A stretch of DNA of 64,000 nucleotides from NCBI RefSeq assembly GCF_042656585.1, contig NZ_JBHSPG010000023.1. One strand, written 5' to 3'. Positions 9,215 to 17,934 of the stretch are shown in pieces. The stretch is from Thalassorhabdus alkalitolerans. GTDB taxonomy: Bacteria > Bacillota > Bacilli > Bacillales > Marinococcaceae. A program made the translations under genes and the position numbers. Below the pieces are notes generated by a model. That model had not been told where the DNA came from. It searched no databases and saw only the letters and a program-made list of their open reading frames with translations. Position 1 is the stretch's first letter. Each line of letters starts with the position of its first letter.

Positions 9215-9655
9215 GTGAAGAGAGCTTTTATAGTAAATACAAACAAATCCTACAATCCAACGAATGAAAAAGAAATGTTGCAGGAGATGAAAGTGGCTGC
9301 TTATCAATCCCCCTGGAAGTATTACATAAGTGATATCCAGGCCGGTGATATTGTCTTTCTGCACAGCAATACCAATGGAATCATCGCTCGTGGTCTGGCC
9401 ACTGGAGAGGCTAAAGTGAAGGTTACTAATGGCAGGGAAAGCTATCACTATATGCAATTAGATGAATTTGAAAAAGTAGAACAGCCTGTACCTGCAAAAG
9501 ATGTGACCTACCTTGCAAGGCAGGTAACCGATCTGTATTTTAGAATGAGGTGGTACCAGGCCATTATGCACGTCCCACACGTGGTAGGCGAACATATATG
9601 GGAACATATCACTAATCATTGCATGAAGAAGGAGGGGTTAATGTATTACATATAG
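9215..9655 (+). CDS. EVE/PUA-like domain protein of unknown function
   Basis: This is a 146-residue soluble protein starting at GTG 9215, about 9 nt after an AAAGGA site. The pattern SPWKYYISDIQAGDIVFLHSN, then a strand with IIARGLATGEA, resembles the PUA-like beta-barrel of EVE-domain proteins, which bind modified bases in nucleic acids in related families. The assignment is by pattern only. The C-terminal part (RMRWYQAIMHVPHVVGEHIWEHI) is rich in His, Trp and Tyr. It stands alone between the polysaccharide cluster and the asparaginase gene. No partner gene is visible. Confidence 0.6.
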   Translation: MKRAFIVNTNKSYNPTNEKEMLQEMKVAAYQSPWKYYISDIQAGDIVFLHSNTNGIIARGLATGEAKVKVTNGRESYHYMQLDEFEKVEQPVPAKDVTYLARQVTDLYFRMRWYQAIMHVPHVVGEHIWEHITNHCMKKEGLMYYI

Positions 9656-9737
9656 GTTTTAATTATTCCTAAAAATACTTATGAAACTATTTTTCTATAA
9701 AAGTAACATAGTAGAAGGTTTACTTAAAAATATTTAA

Positions 9738-9789
9738 TGTAAGGAAAGTTGACATACTCTAACTAGTTAAATTACTTTTTCACTATAAT
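9738..9789 (+). promoter_or_regulatory. TnrA/GlnR-type box and -10 element upstream of the asparaginase gene
   Basis: Bases 9738-9754 match the TnrA/GlnR consensus TGTNAN7TNACA at every fixed position (TGTAA, seven bases, TGACA). A perfect TATAAT lies at 9784-9789, giving a predicted start near 9796. The box centre is then about 50 bp upstream, the spacing known for TnrA-activated promoters in Bacillus subtilis. No good -35 sits 17 bp before the TATAAT, which fits an activator-dependent promoter. Nitrogen-limitation control is inferred. Confidence 0.7.
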
Positions 9790-9823
9790 AGAAATCAATC
9801 TATACATAAAGGATGGGTTTCTC

Positions 9824-10969
9824 ATGCAGGTGAAAAAGAAAAGTAAGTTTGTCATTGGTTCCATCATTGCTGCATCCGTTGGGTTTGGTTCCTGGTCTAT
9901 GTATGCAAGCGGGCCAGCCGAGATAGTGCCTGAGGAGGAGCAGGAAAGCGTTCAAGAAAATGAAGACGTGGCAGTAGAAGGATATGATGAAGAGTTACCG
10001 AATGTAGAAATACTAGCCACCGGCGGAACGATCGCAGCAGTTGGAGAAGAGAGAACAGATTTAGCTGATTACACAGCTGGAGAAATTGAAATTCAAGATT
10101 TAATAGAGCAAGTTCCTGAGCTGGAAGGCATTGCAAATGTTACCGGTGAGGATATTACGGGTGTAAACAGTAATGATATTAATAATGAGATTCTGTTAGA
10201 GCTTGCTCATGAAGTGAACGAGCGTCTGGCCTCTGATGATGTAGATGGGATTGTAATTACACATGGGACCAACACGTTAGAGGAGACTGCTTACTTTCTA
10301 AATCTCGTAGTAGACAGTGAAAAGCCAGTAGTCATGGTAGGTGCCATGAGACCAGATACAGCCATGAGTTCAGATGGGGAACTTAATCTGTATAATGCTG
10401 TCCTCTTAGCAGGGCATGAAGAGGCAAAGGATCGAGGAGTCATGATCTCACAAAATGACCGTATCGGTTCAGCTCGTGACGTAAGTAAAACAAATACCAT
10501 GCAGATTGACACGTTTACTTCTACGGAAATGGGATACCTGGGAAATATCATTGATGGAGAGCCAAGGTTTTATACCGAAACGACACGTACCCACACCGCC
10601 GACTCAGAGTTTGACGTTTCAGATGTAGAGGAGCTTCCAGAGGTAGACATTATTTACACTCACCAGAGTGACCGCTCTTATATGTTTGAAGCTGCGGCCA
10701 ATCAAGGAGTAGACGGGCTTATCGTGGCTGGAGCAGGTAACGGCGGCATGTCTTCTAATGCTCGTGAAGGGGCTGAATATGCACACGATAACGGAGTCAT
10801 GGTCGTGAGATCTTCAAGAGTAGGAAACGGGATAGTGACACCGGATGAAGATAGTGACTTTTTAACATCTGATACTTTAAATCCTGTAAAGGCTCGTATT
10901 CTGTTAACCGTCGCCTTGACACAGACCGATGACCCAGAAGAAATACAGAGTTATTTTGAAGAGTATTAA
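9824..10969 (+). CDS. ansZ: Secreted type II L-asparaginase
   Basis: This 381-residue exported asparaginase would hydrolyse asparagine outside the membrane. An N-terminal hydrophobic segment (about residues 9-30) is followed by an acidic linker, then the catalytic domain. The first nucleophile region ATGGTIAA and the second motif THGTNTLEETAYFL are present, as is the lysine-bearing SKTNT. In the well-studied enzymes the second motif reads THGTDT; here Asn replaces the Asp that contacts substrate. An AAAGGATGG site precedes the ATG. The upstream TnrA-type box suits a nitrogen-scavenging enzyme. The symbol follows the Bacillus subtilis orthologue group. Confidence 0.9.
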   Translation: MQVKKKSKFVIGSIIAASVGFGSWSMYASGPAEIVPEEEQESVQENEDVAVEGYDEELPNVEILATGGTIAAVGEERTDLADYTAGEIEIQDLIEQVPELEGIANVTGEDITGVNSNDINNEILLELAHEVNERLASDDVDGIVITHGTNTLEETAYFLNLVVDSEKPVVMVGAMRPDTAMSSDGELNLYNAVLLAGHEEAKDRGVMISQNDRIGSARDVSKTNTMQIDTFTSTEMGYLGNIIDGEPRFYTETTRTHTADSEFDVSDVEELPEVDIIYTHQSDRSYMFEAAANQGVDGLIVAGAGNGGMSSNAREGAEYAHDNGVMVVRSSRVGNGIVTPDEDSDFLTSDTLNPVKARILLTVALTQTDDPEEIQSYFEEY

Positions 10970-10990
10970 TTATTCCTTATATAAGCCAAA

Positions 10991-11026
10991 AAGAAAGAGC
11001 TGACTGATCGTTAGCTCTTTCTTGAT
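10991..11026. terminator. Bidirectional hairpin between convergent ansZ and the sinI-like gene
   Basis: AAGAAAGAGCT (10991-11001) pairs with AGCTCTTTCTT (11013-11023). It sits between two converging genes and can serve both. Confidence 0.75.
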
Positions 11027-11085
11027 TTGTATAAATATGAACGATTTCTGTTCTGCCCTCACTACTTATTCCTCACATTATCAGT

Positions 11086-11217
11086 TTAAAGAGGGACTTT
11101 GATAGCCTCTCTCTGAAGAAATTCTTTTACCTCTTTTTTCGTGATTCCTATTTCATAGGCTTCTTTTATCAATTCTAGCCATTCATGATCGATGTTAGAC
11201 GTTCTTTGTTTCCCCAT
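11086..11217 (-). CDS. SinI-like antirepressor, 43 aa
   Basis: From the ATG at 11217 the product is 43 residues. The start is chosen because GGGGGAGAAGG lies directly upstream; a longer frame from 11319 has no site. The core IDHEWLELIKEAYEIGITKKEVKEFL has the SinI pattern (Asp-x-Glu-Trp, two helices separated by a Gly/Asn turn) that in Bacillus subtilis binds and disables the biofilm repressor SinR. No sinR lies next to it, so the partner must be elsewhere. It is transcribed towards the asparaginase gene and may have its own promoter. Confidence 0.75.
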   Translation of the reverse strand: MGKQRTSNIDHEWLELIKEAYEIGITKKEVKEFLQREAIKVPL

Positions 11218-11339
11218 CCTTCTCCCCCTAGGTATTAAATAGTCTTTTATGTGTTGTTGACATGAGAAATAAATAGTAATTTCACAAATAGAATGACAAT
11301 ATGTAGCATGAGTAACCATATATGTTAATTATTACTAAT

Positions 11340-11375
11340 ATAGTATTATTATACTATTTGTGTCTTTGATTTCAA
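11340..11375 (-). promoter_or_regulatory. Possible promoter and inverted repeat for the sinI-like gene
   Basis: On the minus strand TTGAAA (11375-11370) and TATAAT (11353-11348) are separated by 16 bp. The same place carries the inverted repeat ATAGTAT / ATACTAT (11340-11346, 11351-11357), which could be an operator. The leader to the start codon would be about 120 nt. Confidence 0.45.
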
Positions 11376-11729
11376 CTATAAACTTAGACAATAAGTTGCA
11401 GGAATTGAAACCATAGAAAAGGAAAAGAAATGTATCTTTACGAGGGAATAGTTTAGGGCTATATTATATAACAGAATTCCTATAATTCCAATTGGTTTAA
11501 TTGATTACTTCTGTATTAGCATAATAGTAGAAGAAAAGCGGAGTGCAAAAGGATGGGGTTAGCTATTAACTATACAATTGAATGGGGAGTAGGCAGTTGG
11601 TGGTCCTGCTTATTGCTTTCCTATTATTAACTAGCTGAAAAATGCAGGAGGCTTTATCACAAAACCAAATTAATAATGATAAAATAAGACTATGTCTTAA
11701 AGATTTAGAGAATAAAGGAGGGTTTCCTT
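11376..11729. other. Intergenic stretch before the acyl-CoA ligase
   Basis: About 350 bp without a supportable gene. A 25-codon frame at 11553 has only a weak ribosome site and no recognisable product. Nothing else was identified. Confidence 0.5.
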
Positions 11730-13259
11730 TTGAACTTGAGCATGCTGTTTGATATCTCTGTCCACCGGCACGCGAGTAAGCCGGCTCTTATTGGCTCAAA
11801 GAAAAGCTATACATACAAAGAATTGGAGGAAGAAGTGAATCGTATGGCTTCTTCTTTACAAAAGCTTGGCATAAAAAAGCAGGACCGGTTGATGGTTATT
11901 TTAAAAAACAATATTGAAAACGTTATCATATTTTGGGCCTGTCAGAAGCTCGGTATCATATACACACCGGTCAACTTTCGCTTATCCATTGATGACTTTT
12001 ACTTTTGTGTGAAGGACATTGAACCAAAGGTAGTTGTCTATGAACCGTTTAGTGAGCATCTGGTGAAAAAAGAAGTGTTTGCGGAGCGTCCGATTTTGAT
12101 AGGGGTAAATGGGGCAAAAGCAGATATCAGCTATGAAGAGCTTATTGACCAGGGGACTTCTTCTTATAGCCGGCCGGATATTTCGTATGAGGATATCGCA
12201 ATGATTTTGTACACCTCAGGGACCACCGGGGTGCCAAAAGGTGTGCCAAGGACTCATATCAATGAATACACATCTTCGTTAGCACACATTATTCAGTGCA
12301 GGTACAAAACCTTTGACCGGACGTTACTCGCAGTTCCCATGTACCACGTCATAGGCATCAGGTCTTTGCTTGCTGTGTCTCTCCTTAGCGGCTCAGCCGT
12401 GTTAATGACAGAGTTTGATCCGAAAGATTCCCTGCAAGCGATAGAGGAAGAGAAGGTAACGTGTCTGTTCTTAACTCCTACCTATTATCATGATATGGTG
12501 TACCACCCTGACGCTTCCCAGCATGACTTATCTAACCTCCACACCATTGCTTATTCAGGGTCGCCTATGTCTGATGAACTGGTGAGAAAATGTGATGAAA
12601 TCTTTTCCCCCCAGCGTTTTGTCAATCACTATGGAAGCACGGAAATTTACACATTTACCTATTGTGAGGATATTCGCCTGAAAGGCTCGGGCGGAAAGCC
12701 CGGTATACACCAGAATATCCGTCTTATTTCCCCAAATTCTCGACCGGACTCTATGTCAGAGGCAGAGATGAAAGAGGGGGAAGTAGGCCAAATTGTCATC
12801 AATATGAACTCTGTGGAAGCATTTAAAGGGTACTGGAACAGGCCTGATGCGACAAGAGATGCCATTAGCAGCGACTGGTACTATACAGGAGACTTAGGCT
12901 ATTTCAACAAGGAAGGCAATCTGGTTGTGGTTGGAAGAGCCGATGACATGATTATCTCTGGGGGAGAAAATATTTATCCTTTTCATATTGAAAATGTTCT
13001 GAAAGAACACCCCGGCATACGGGAAGTGATCGTGGTTGGAGAAGCGGATAAAAGGTGGGGGCAGATCGTGGCTGCTTTTATCGTACCGGAGGATCCATCA
13101 CTGAAAGTTCAGGATCTTGACCAGTTCTGTAAAAAGCATCCTCAGTTATCAAATGTGAACCGGCCGCGGAAATATACCTTTGTCTCAGAAATTCCTAAAA
13201 GCAAAACAGGAAAAATACTAAGAAGAAAGCTGCGCGAGGGGTTCTATGAACAGATATAG
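11730..13259 (+). CDS. AMP-forming acyl-CoA synthetase/ligase
   Basis: This is a 509-residue class I adenylate-forming enzyme that activates a carboxylic acid with ATP and CoA. The P-loop-like YTSGTTGVPKGVP, the YGSTE motif, the YYTGDLG motif and the C-terminal catalytic lysine in PKSKTGKILRR are all present. The start is TTG at 11730, seven bases after AAAGGAGGG. It lies just before a response regulator gene and upstream of a crotonase/thiolase operon, so a short-chain or substituted fatty acid is a likely substrate. The chemical specificity cannot be read from sequence. Confidence 0.9.
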   Translation: MNLSMLFDISVHRHASKPALIGSKKSYTYKELEEEVNRMASSLQKLGIKKQDRLMVILKNNIENVIIFWACQKLGIIYTPVNFRLSIDDFYFCVKDIEPKVVVYEPFSEHLVKKEVFAERPILIGVNGAKADISYEELIDQGTSSYSRPDISYEDIAMILYTSGTTGVPKGVPRTHINEYTSSLAHIIQCRYKTFDRTLLAVPMYHVIGIRSLLAVSLLSGSAVLMTEFDPKDSLQAIEEEKVTCLFLTPTYYHDMVYHPDASQHDLSNLHTIAYSGSPMSDELVRKCDEIFSPQRFVNHYGSTEIYTFTYCEDIRLKGSGGKPGIHQNIRLISPNSRPDSMSEAEMKEGEVGQIVINMNSVEAFKGYWNRPDATRDAISSDWYYTGDLGYFNKEGNLVVVGRADDMIISGGENIYPFHIENVLKEHPGIREVIVVGEADKRWGQIVAAFIVPEDPSLKVQDLDQFCKKHPQLSNVNRPRKYTFVSEIPKSKTGKILRRKLREGFYEQI

Positions 13260-13309
13260 GTTTTCGTATATTTGCTCGATAGCAAAATAGTGAAAGAAAG
13301 GAGGCAGAA

Positions 13310-14080
13310 ATGGCTGAAATTATTCTTATTGATGATGATGTGGAAGCAAGACATTCGATCAAAGAAGTGTTTAAGCAAAGCTCCTACAGCTACCTTTCTT
13401 TTGTTGAAGAAGACTCCTTTGAAAAAGGATTTGAGCTTATCAAGCAGAGAGAACCCATCGTTTTGTTTCTTGAGCTTTCTTTGCCGGATGGAGATGGGAT
13501 CGAACTAGGGAAAAAGGTGCTGCGTCATTATCCTAATCTTCCAATCGTCCTGTTGTCTCAGCTTCAAATGTTTGAGCCTGTCCATGAAGCGATTAATGCC
13601 GGGTTCTCCGGTTATTTGCTTAAGCCCGTAACGAAAAGTGAAGCCCTTCAGGTCCTTGACCGCCTGTTAATAAAAGGGCTCGTCAGAGAAGCGAACGATT
13701 ATGTAAGGCAGGAGAAGACAGAAGAAGAAAATGACTTTTACCCTGACCGGGCCAATCCGATAAACACGGCGATGAAATACATTCACCTGAATTATCAGGA
13801 GCCTTTAACCTTAAAGGAAGTCACAAACCTTGTGTATTTAAGCCCATCTCATTTCAGCCGGATGTTTAAAGAGGAAACAGGTGTCAATTTTATCGAGTAT
13901 TTAAATCAATACCGCATTGAGAAATCGAAGGGCTTTTTGAAGATGACCTCCCTGCCGATTGAAGTCATCGCTAATAACACCGGCTTCTCCAGTGCGGCTT
14001 ACTTTGCTACGACATTTAAACGGATTGAAGGAGTGACACCGAGGGAGTACAGAAATCTATTTGGCAATTTTGCTAAATAG
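13310..14080 (+). CDS. Response regulator with AraC-type DNA-binding domain; Glu at the phospho-acceptor site
   Basis: This 256-residue regulator has an N-terminal receiver-like domain (about 1-118) and a C-terminal AraC/XylS helix-turn-helix pair (about 150-253, with SPSHFSRMFKEETG and GFSSAAYFATTFKR). The acidic pocket (Asp8-Asp10), the Ser of VLLSQ and the Lys of LLKPV are kept. The residue at the phosphorylation position, four before Pro59, is Glu55 instead of Asp. This may lock the domain in an active-like state or make it a phosphorylation-independent receiver. No histidine kinase gene is nearby. It is 50 bp after the acyl-CoA ligase, probably co-transcribed, and may control the fatty-acid operon downstream. 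Confidence 0.88.
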   Translation: MAEIILIDDDVEARHSIKEVFKQSSYSYLSFVEEDSFEKGFELIKQREPIVLFLELSLPDGDGIELGKKVLRHYPNLPIVLLSQLQMFEPVHEAINAGFSGYLLKPVTKSEALQVLDRLLIKGLVREANDYVRQEKTEEENDFYPDRANPINTAMKYIHLNYQEPLTLKEVTNLVYLSPSHFSRMFKEETGVNFIEYLNQYRIEKSKGFLKMTSLPIEVIANNTGFSSAAYFATTFKRIEGVTPREYRNLFGNFAK

Positions 14081-14162
14081 CGGTGTGGGAGAGGTTTCAA
14101 TAACGGGGAATGCTGCTATTCTCCACTCGATGTTTCTTTAAAAACACATTTTGTAAGTTAAA

Positions 14163-14398
14163 GCGAATGCTGATTTTTAAAGTCATGAGATTGTAGTTAA
14201 AAGCGCGAGACGCCTTCGGGAATAGCATTAGCCGAAGATCCCGCAGGGTGGTTTTTCCGAGGAAGCTGAGGCAATGCCCGAGGGATAGAAGACACCGTGA
14301 ATGCGAATGAAGTGAAGCATGAATGGATGTCGCACTTGTACCTTTAGGTGCACGCGAGTGTCTTTTAACGAAAATCAACAGCAAAATGTAACATAACC
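14163..14398. repeat. MITE-like repeat, copy 1
   Basis: This 230-bp non-coding element is nearly identical in its middle to 14600-14836. Its ends are inverted: the left end carries CTGATTTT and the right end AAAATCAACAG. The middle is GC-richer and contains many short self-complementary blocks. Open frames on the minus strand through it are repeat artefacts, since similar frames appear in the second copy. Related elements are common in Bacillaceae genomes (from general knowledge). Confidence 0.8.
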
Positions 14399-14522
14399 TG
14401 CGAATTTACAAGAATAGCAAAAATGTAAAAGTAGATTAAGAAAAATATTAAAACATAAGTAGTTAGAATTTTTTTAAGATTGGAATAGAAGATATTTCAG
14501 TCTTATTTTTTTGGAGGTGTAT

Positions 14523-14536
14523 TGTAAGCGCTTAAA
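14523..14536 (+). promoter_or_regulatory. Candidate CcpA cre site upstream of the crotonase/thiolase operon
   Basis: TGTAAGCGCTTAAA fits the cre consensus TGWAAGCGYTWNCA at all but one position. It lies in the unique sequence between the two repeat copies, about 325 bp before the permease start, just before a TATAAA at 14541. Carbon catabolite repression of the operon is an inference. Confidence 0.45.
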
Positions 14537-14599
14537 TTGTTATAAAGGGAAAAGTTTTACAGGCAGTTATTTTTAATTTATTTAAAGGCTCTGTTAAAG

Positions 14600-14836
14600 A
14601 CGAATGTTGATTTCTATTCAGTTTGATTGTAGACAAAAACGCGAGACGCCTTCGGGAAAAGCATTAGCTGAAGATCCCGCAGGGTGGTTTTCCCGAGGAA
14701 GCTGAGGCAATGCCCGAGGGATAGAAGACACCGTGAATGCGAATGAAGTGAAGCATGAATGGATGTCGCACTTGCACCTTTAGGTGCAAGCGAGCGTCTT
14801 TTATCGAAAATCAACTACGAAATTTAACAAAACCTA
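14600..14836. repeat. MITE-like repeat, copy 2
   Basis: This is the second copy of the element at 14163-14398, in the same orientation and about 437 bp downstream. The ends again show TGTTGATTT and AAAATCAAC. It directly abuts the permease ribosome site, so a transcript starting upstream would carry it in its leader. Confidence 0.8.
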
Positions 14837-14860
14837 TTTAAAAGAAGGGGGAGGGATTAT

Positions 14861-16240
14861 ATGCAAGTGTACAAGCGTAAGGAAGGGCAGGAGCAGCCGT
14901 TTTGGAAATTTGGCCCTTTTAAAATCAGATTGCCTTTTGTTCACTATCGTTGGGAATCCGCTGAGTTTGTCCAGGCACTTATTATGTTCGTTGTCAGTTT
15001 AGGGATGATCCCGCTTCTTCAAGAGCATTTGGGATTGCCTTACGAAGTAGCCTTAGCGTACGTATTTATCGGAGGGCTTGGGTTTATGCTTCCTTCCCTG
15101 CTTGGGGTCGCAATGGTTCCGGGGTGGATCACGGCAGCGATTCCGGTGGTGGTCATTTATTTAGGGAACTTTGAACCAGGTCCTGAAGCAATACAAGGGC
15201 TGTTTGCTCTCCAATTTACCGTGTTCTTGATTTTCTTCATTCTTGGTGTCACAAAGCTCGGTGGGAAACTGGTAGCCGTCGTTCCAAATTCCTTGAAAGC
15301 AGGGATATTAATTGGAGCCGGGCTTGCAGCCATTATTGGGGAGATTGAAGCGGGCGGCAGATTGGTTTCTACGCCATTTTCCTTGATTATTGGAAGTTTG
15401 ATCGCCATATACATTCTCTTCTCTTTATCGTTCAAAGATCTGGTTAAAAAACATAAACTTGCCGCTAAAATTGCTAACTACGGGCTAGTGCCGGCAATGA
15501 TTATTGCCATGGTTATCGGCTGGATGGTCAGTGAATATCCGGTCCCTAATATTGAGTGGGGAATTACACAGCCAGCATTTGCAGAAATGTGGGGCTACCT
15601 TCCATTTGTAGTTGGTTTCCCGGGAATTGATGTATTCCTGCTGGCGATTCCAACAGCATTAATTGCCTATATTATTGCCTTTGGCGACATTATTGTCGGT
15701 AACACGCTGTTAGAAAGAGCGAACAAAGTAAGAAAAGACGAGTGGATTGATACAGGAATTGACCGCACTCACTTGGTGACGGCCCTTAGAAACTTAATTC
15801 ATTCCTTCTTTGCTCCGTACCCGGGACTTGCCGGTCCACTTTGGACGCCGGTGCAGGCCACCGTGACGGAACGGTATAGGCATGGCCGCAAAGCGATGGA
15901 GTCGATTCACAGCGGAATGGGGACCTTCTGGATTGCAGGTTTCATTGCCTTATTCATCCTGCCGCTGGTCACTATGTTCCAGCCTGTTCTTCCAATCGCT
16001 TTGGCTCTGACGCTAATTATCACTGGGTACGTTTGTATCAGTGTCGGAATTGAGCAGGTCCATACGACCACAGAGCGTGGTGTCGCTGGTGTCATGGCTG
16101 TCGTATTGGCCATCCACGGTGCGGAATTCGGGCTTCTTGCAGGGATCGCCTTGTACTTCCTTGTAGAAAAGACAAGCTTATTCAAGAAATCTAAGAGTGA
16201 AGAGACAGACGAAGAAGCTGAAGAAAAGAAAATCAGCTAG
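14861..16240 (+). CDS. Multi-pass membrane permease, NCS2/SLC23-like
   Basis: This is a 459-residue integral membrane protein with about 12 hydrophobic segments between residues 30 and 445 and an acidic, charged C-terminal tail (KKSKSEETDEEAEEKK). The overall layout and the Gly/Pro-rich segments resemble the NCS2 (nucleobase/ascorbate) or SulP transporter fold, but I do not see a diagnostic substrate motif. It is the first gene of an operon that ends with thiolase and CoA-transferase, so import of a carboxylate substrate is the simplest reading. A GGGGGAGGG site precedes the ATG. Family assignment is moderate and substrate is unknown. Confidence 0.65.
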   Translation: MQVYKRKEGQEQPFWKFGPFKIRLPFVHYRWESAEFVQALIMFVVSLGMIPLLQEHLGLPYEVALAYVFIGGLGFMLPSLLGVAMVPGWITAAIPVVVIYLGNFEPGPEAIQGLFALQFTVFLIFFILGVTKLGGKLVAVVPNSLKAGILIGAGLAAIIGEIEAGGRLVSTPFSLIIGSLIAIYILFSLSFKDLVKKHKLAAKIANYGLVPAMIIAMVIGWMVSEYPVPNIEWGITQPAFAEMWGYLPFVVGFPGIDVFLLAIPTALIAYIIAFGDIIVGNTLLERANKVRKDEWIDTGIDRTHLVTALRNLIHSFFAPYPGLAGPLWTPVQATVTERYRHGRKAMESIHSGMGTFWIAGFIALFILPLVTMFQPVLPIALALTLIITGYVCISVGIEQVHTTTERGVAGVMAVVLAIHGAEFGLLAGIALYFLVEKTSLFKKSKSEETDEEAEEKKIS

Positions 16241-16267
16241 CCGTTGAATAAAGGAGTGGAAAGAATC

Positions 16268-17116
16268 ATGCCAATCGAAAACGTAGCAATCATTGGAGCA
16301 GGCCAAATGGGGGCAGGCATCGCCCAGGTGGCAGCGAAACAGGGCAAACAAGTGACATTGCATGATGTAAAAGAAGAATTGGTCGAACGCGGGAAAGAAA
16401 GAATCGCGAAAGCACTGGGAAAAGAAGTTGGAAAAGAAAGAATCACAGAGGAAGAAAAAGAAGAGGTGTTATCAAGAATCCATCCTACTATCAATTTTGA
16501 AGAAGCGGCAGATGCAGACATAGTCATTGAAGCCGCTTCCGAAAATACGCAAATTAAGAAGAAAATCTTTCAGGATCTTGACCGTTTGACAGGAAAAGAA
16601 ACAATCCTGGCAACGAACACGTCATCGATTTCTATTACAGAGCTGGCAGCATTGACTGGCAGGCCGGAAAAGGTCATTGGGATGCACTTCTTTAACCCGG
16701 TGCCAGTCATGAAGCTGGTGGAAGTGATCAGGGGACTCACAACAGATGACCATACATTTACGGAAGTCAGGGCATTGGCAGAAGAGCTGGGAAAAGAGCC
16801 TGTTGATATAAGTGATTACCCTGGATTTGCCGCCAATCGTATTCTTGTTCCGATGGTCAACGAAGCCATCTACTGTGTGTATGAAGGGGTGGCCAGCCCG
16901 GAGGATGTTGACAAGGTTATGAAATTAGGAGCGAATCACCCCCTCGGCCCCCTTGCGTTAGCTGATTTGATCGGGCTGGATACGTGTTTATCCATTATGG
17001 AAGTGCTTCATGACGGATTTGGAGATTCCAAGTACCGTCCATGCCCGCTCCTTTACAAATACGTAAATGCCGGCTGGCTTGGACGAAAAACAGGACGAGG
17101 ATTCTTTAGCTATTAA
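16268..17116 (+). CDS. 3-hydroxybutyryl-CoA dehydrogenase
   Basis: This 282-residue enzyme oxidises 3-hydroxyacyl-CoA with NAD+ (or runs in reverse). The ATG at 16268 is preferred because the product then begins PIENVAIIGAGQMGAG, the usual N-terminus, and AAGGAG lies upstream; an earlier in-frame TTG at 16244 precedes that site. The Rossmann motif GAGQMG starts at residue 10, and the catalytic His lies in GMHFFNPVPVMKLVEV. The C-terminal helical domain with NHPLGPLALADLIGLD is complete. It is the second gene of the operon. Confidence 0.93.
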   Translation: MPIENVAIIGAGQMGAGIAQVAAKQGKQVTLHDVKEELVERGKERIAKALGKEVGKERITEEEKEEVLSRIHPTINFEEAADADIVIEAASENTQIKKKIFQDLDRLTGKETILATNTSSISITELAALTGRPEKVIGMHFFNPVPVMKLVEVIRGLTTDDHTFTEVRALAEELGKEPVDISDYPGFAANRILVPMVNEAIYCVYEGVASPEDVDKVMKLGANHPLGPLALADLIGLDTCLSIMEVLHDGFGDSKYRPCPLLYKYVNAGWLGRKTGRGFFSY

Positions 17117-17128
17117 AGGAGGATGAAA

Positions 17129-17914
17129 ATGAGCTATCAAAATGTAGAAATGAACGTGGAAGAAAAGATTGCTACAGTCACCATTAACCGGCCGAAGGTA
17201 CTAAACGCATTAAGTTCAGAGGTCATCGAGGAACTTACAGAGGTCTTTGATGACTTGTCTGCCCGTTCAGATGTGCACGTCGTCATTCTTACCGGTTCAG
17301 GAGAGAAGGCCTTTGTCGCAGGCGCGGACATTGGGGAGATGAAAGGAAAATACGCACTGGAAGCCAGAGACTTCTCGGAAAAGGGCAACCGGTTAATGTC
17401 AAAGATTGAGAAGTTAAAACAGCCGGTGATTGCAGCGGTAAATGGATTTGCTCTTGGCGGCGGTTGCGAATTAGCTCTGGCCTGCGATATGAGAGTAGCA
17501 AGCGCAAATGCGAAGTTTGGACAGCCGGAAGTGAACTTAGGGATTGTCGCTGGCTTTGGAGGCTCTCAGCGGCTGCCAAGATTAGTCGGGCCTGCGATTG
17601 CCAAAGAGCTTCTCCTGGGAGGAGAAATGATTACAGCACAGCGCGCGTATGAAATTGGGCTGGTGAACCATGTCCTTGACTCTCAGGAGGAAATGCATGA
17701 AAAAGCAAGAGGCCTGGCAAGCTCCATCATTAGCCGCTCTCCTTTAGGTGTCCAGAGAACAAAACAGCTGGTAAATGAAGGGGCGAACATGGATATAGAC
17801 AGAGCCATCTCATTTGAAGTCGAAGTATTTGCAAATATGTTTTCAACAGAAGATCAAAAAGAAGGCATGGATGCCTTTTTGAATAAACGAAAGCCGGCCT
17901 ATACAGAGAAATAA
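17129..17914 (+). CDS. Enoyl-CoA hydratase (crotonase family)
   Basis: This 261-residue crotonase adds water to trans-2-enoyl-CoA. Both catalytic glutamates are present: Glu114 in GGGCE and Glu134 in GQPEV. The oxyanion-hole segment AGADIGE is also intact, so it should be active. The start at 17129 gives correct spacing from AAAGGAGG; the ATG at 17123 touches that site. It lies 12 bp after the dehydrogenase stop. Crotonyl-CoA is a plausible substrate given the set of enzymes, though longer chains are not excluded. Confidence 0.93.
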   Translation: MSYQNVEMNVEEKIATVTINRPKVLNALSSEVIEELTEVFDDLSARSDVHVVILTGSGEKAFVAGADIGEMKGKYALEARDFSEKGNRLMSKIEKLKQPVIAAVNGFALGGGCELALACDMRVASANAKFGQPEVNLGIVAGFGGSQRLPRLVGPAIAKELLLGGEMITAQRAYEIGLVNHVLDSQEEMHEKARGLASSIISRSPLGVQRTKQLVNEGANMDIDRAISFEVEVFANMFSTEDQKEGMDAFLNKRKPAYTEK

Positions 17915-17934
17915 GTGCAGAAGGAGAGGGTACA

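Noticed and set aside
9749..9754. TTGACA before ansZ as a -35 element
   Set aside because: The distance to the TATAAT at 9784 is 29 bp, too long for sigma-A; the bases are better explained as the right half of the TnrA-type box.
14097..14814. Minus-strand frames at 14097-14384 and 14614-14814
   Set aside because: Both lie inside copies of the same non-coding repeat and have the same translated core; no ribosome site or other coding sign.
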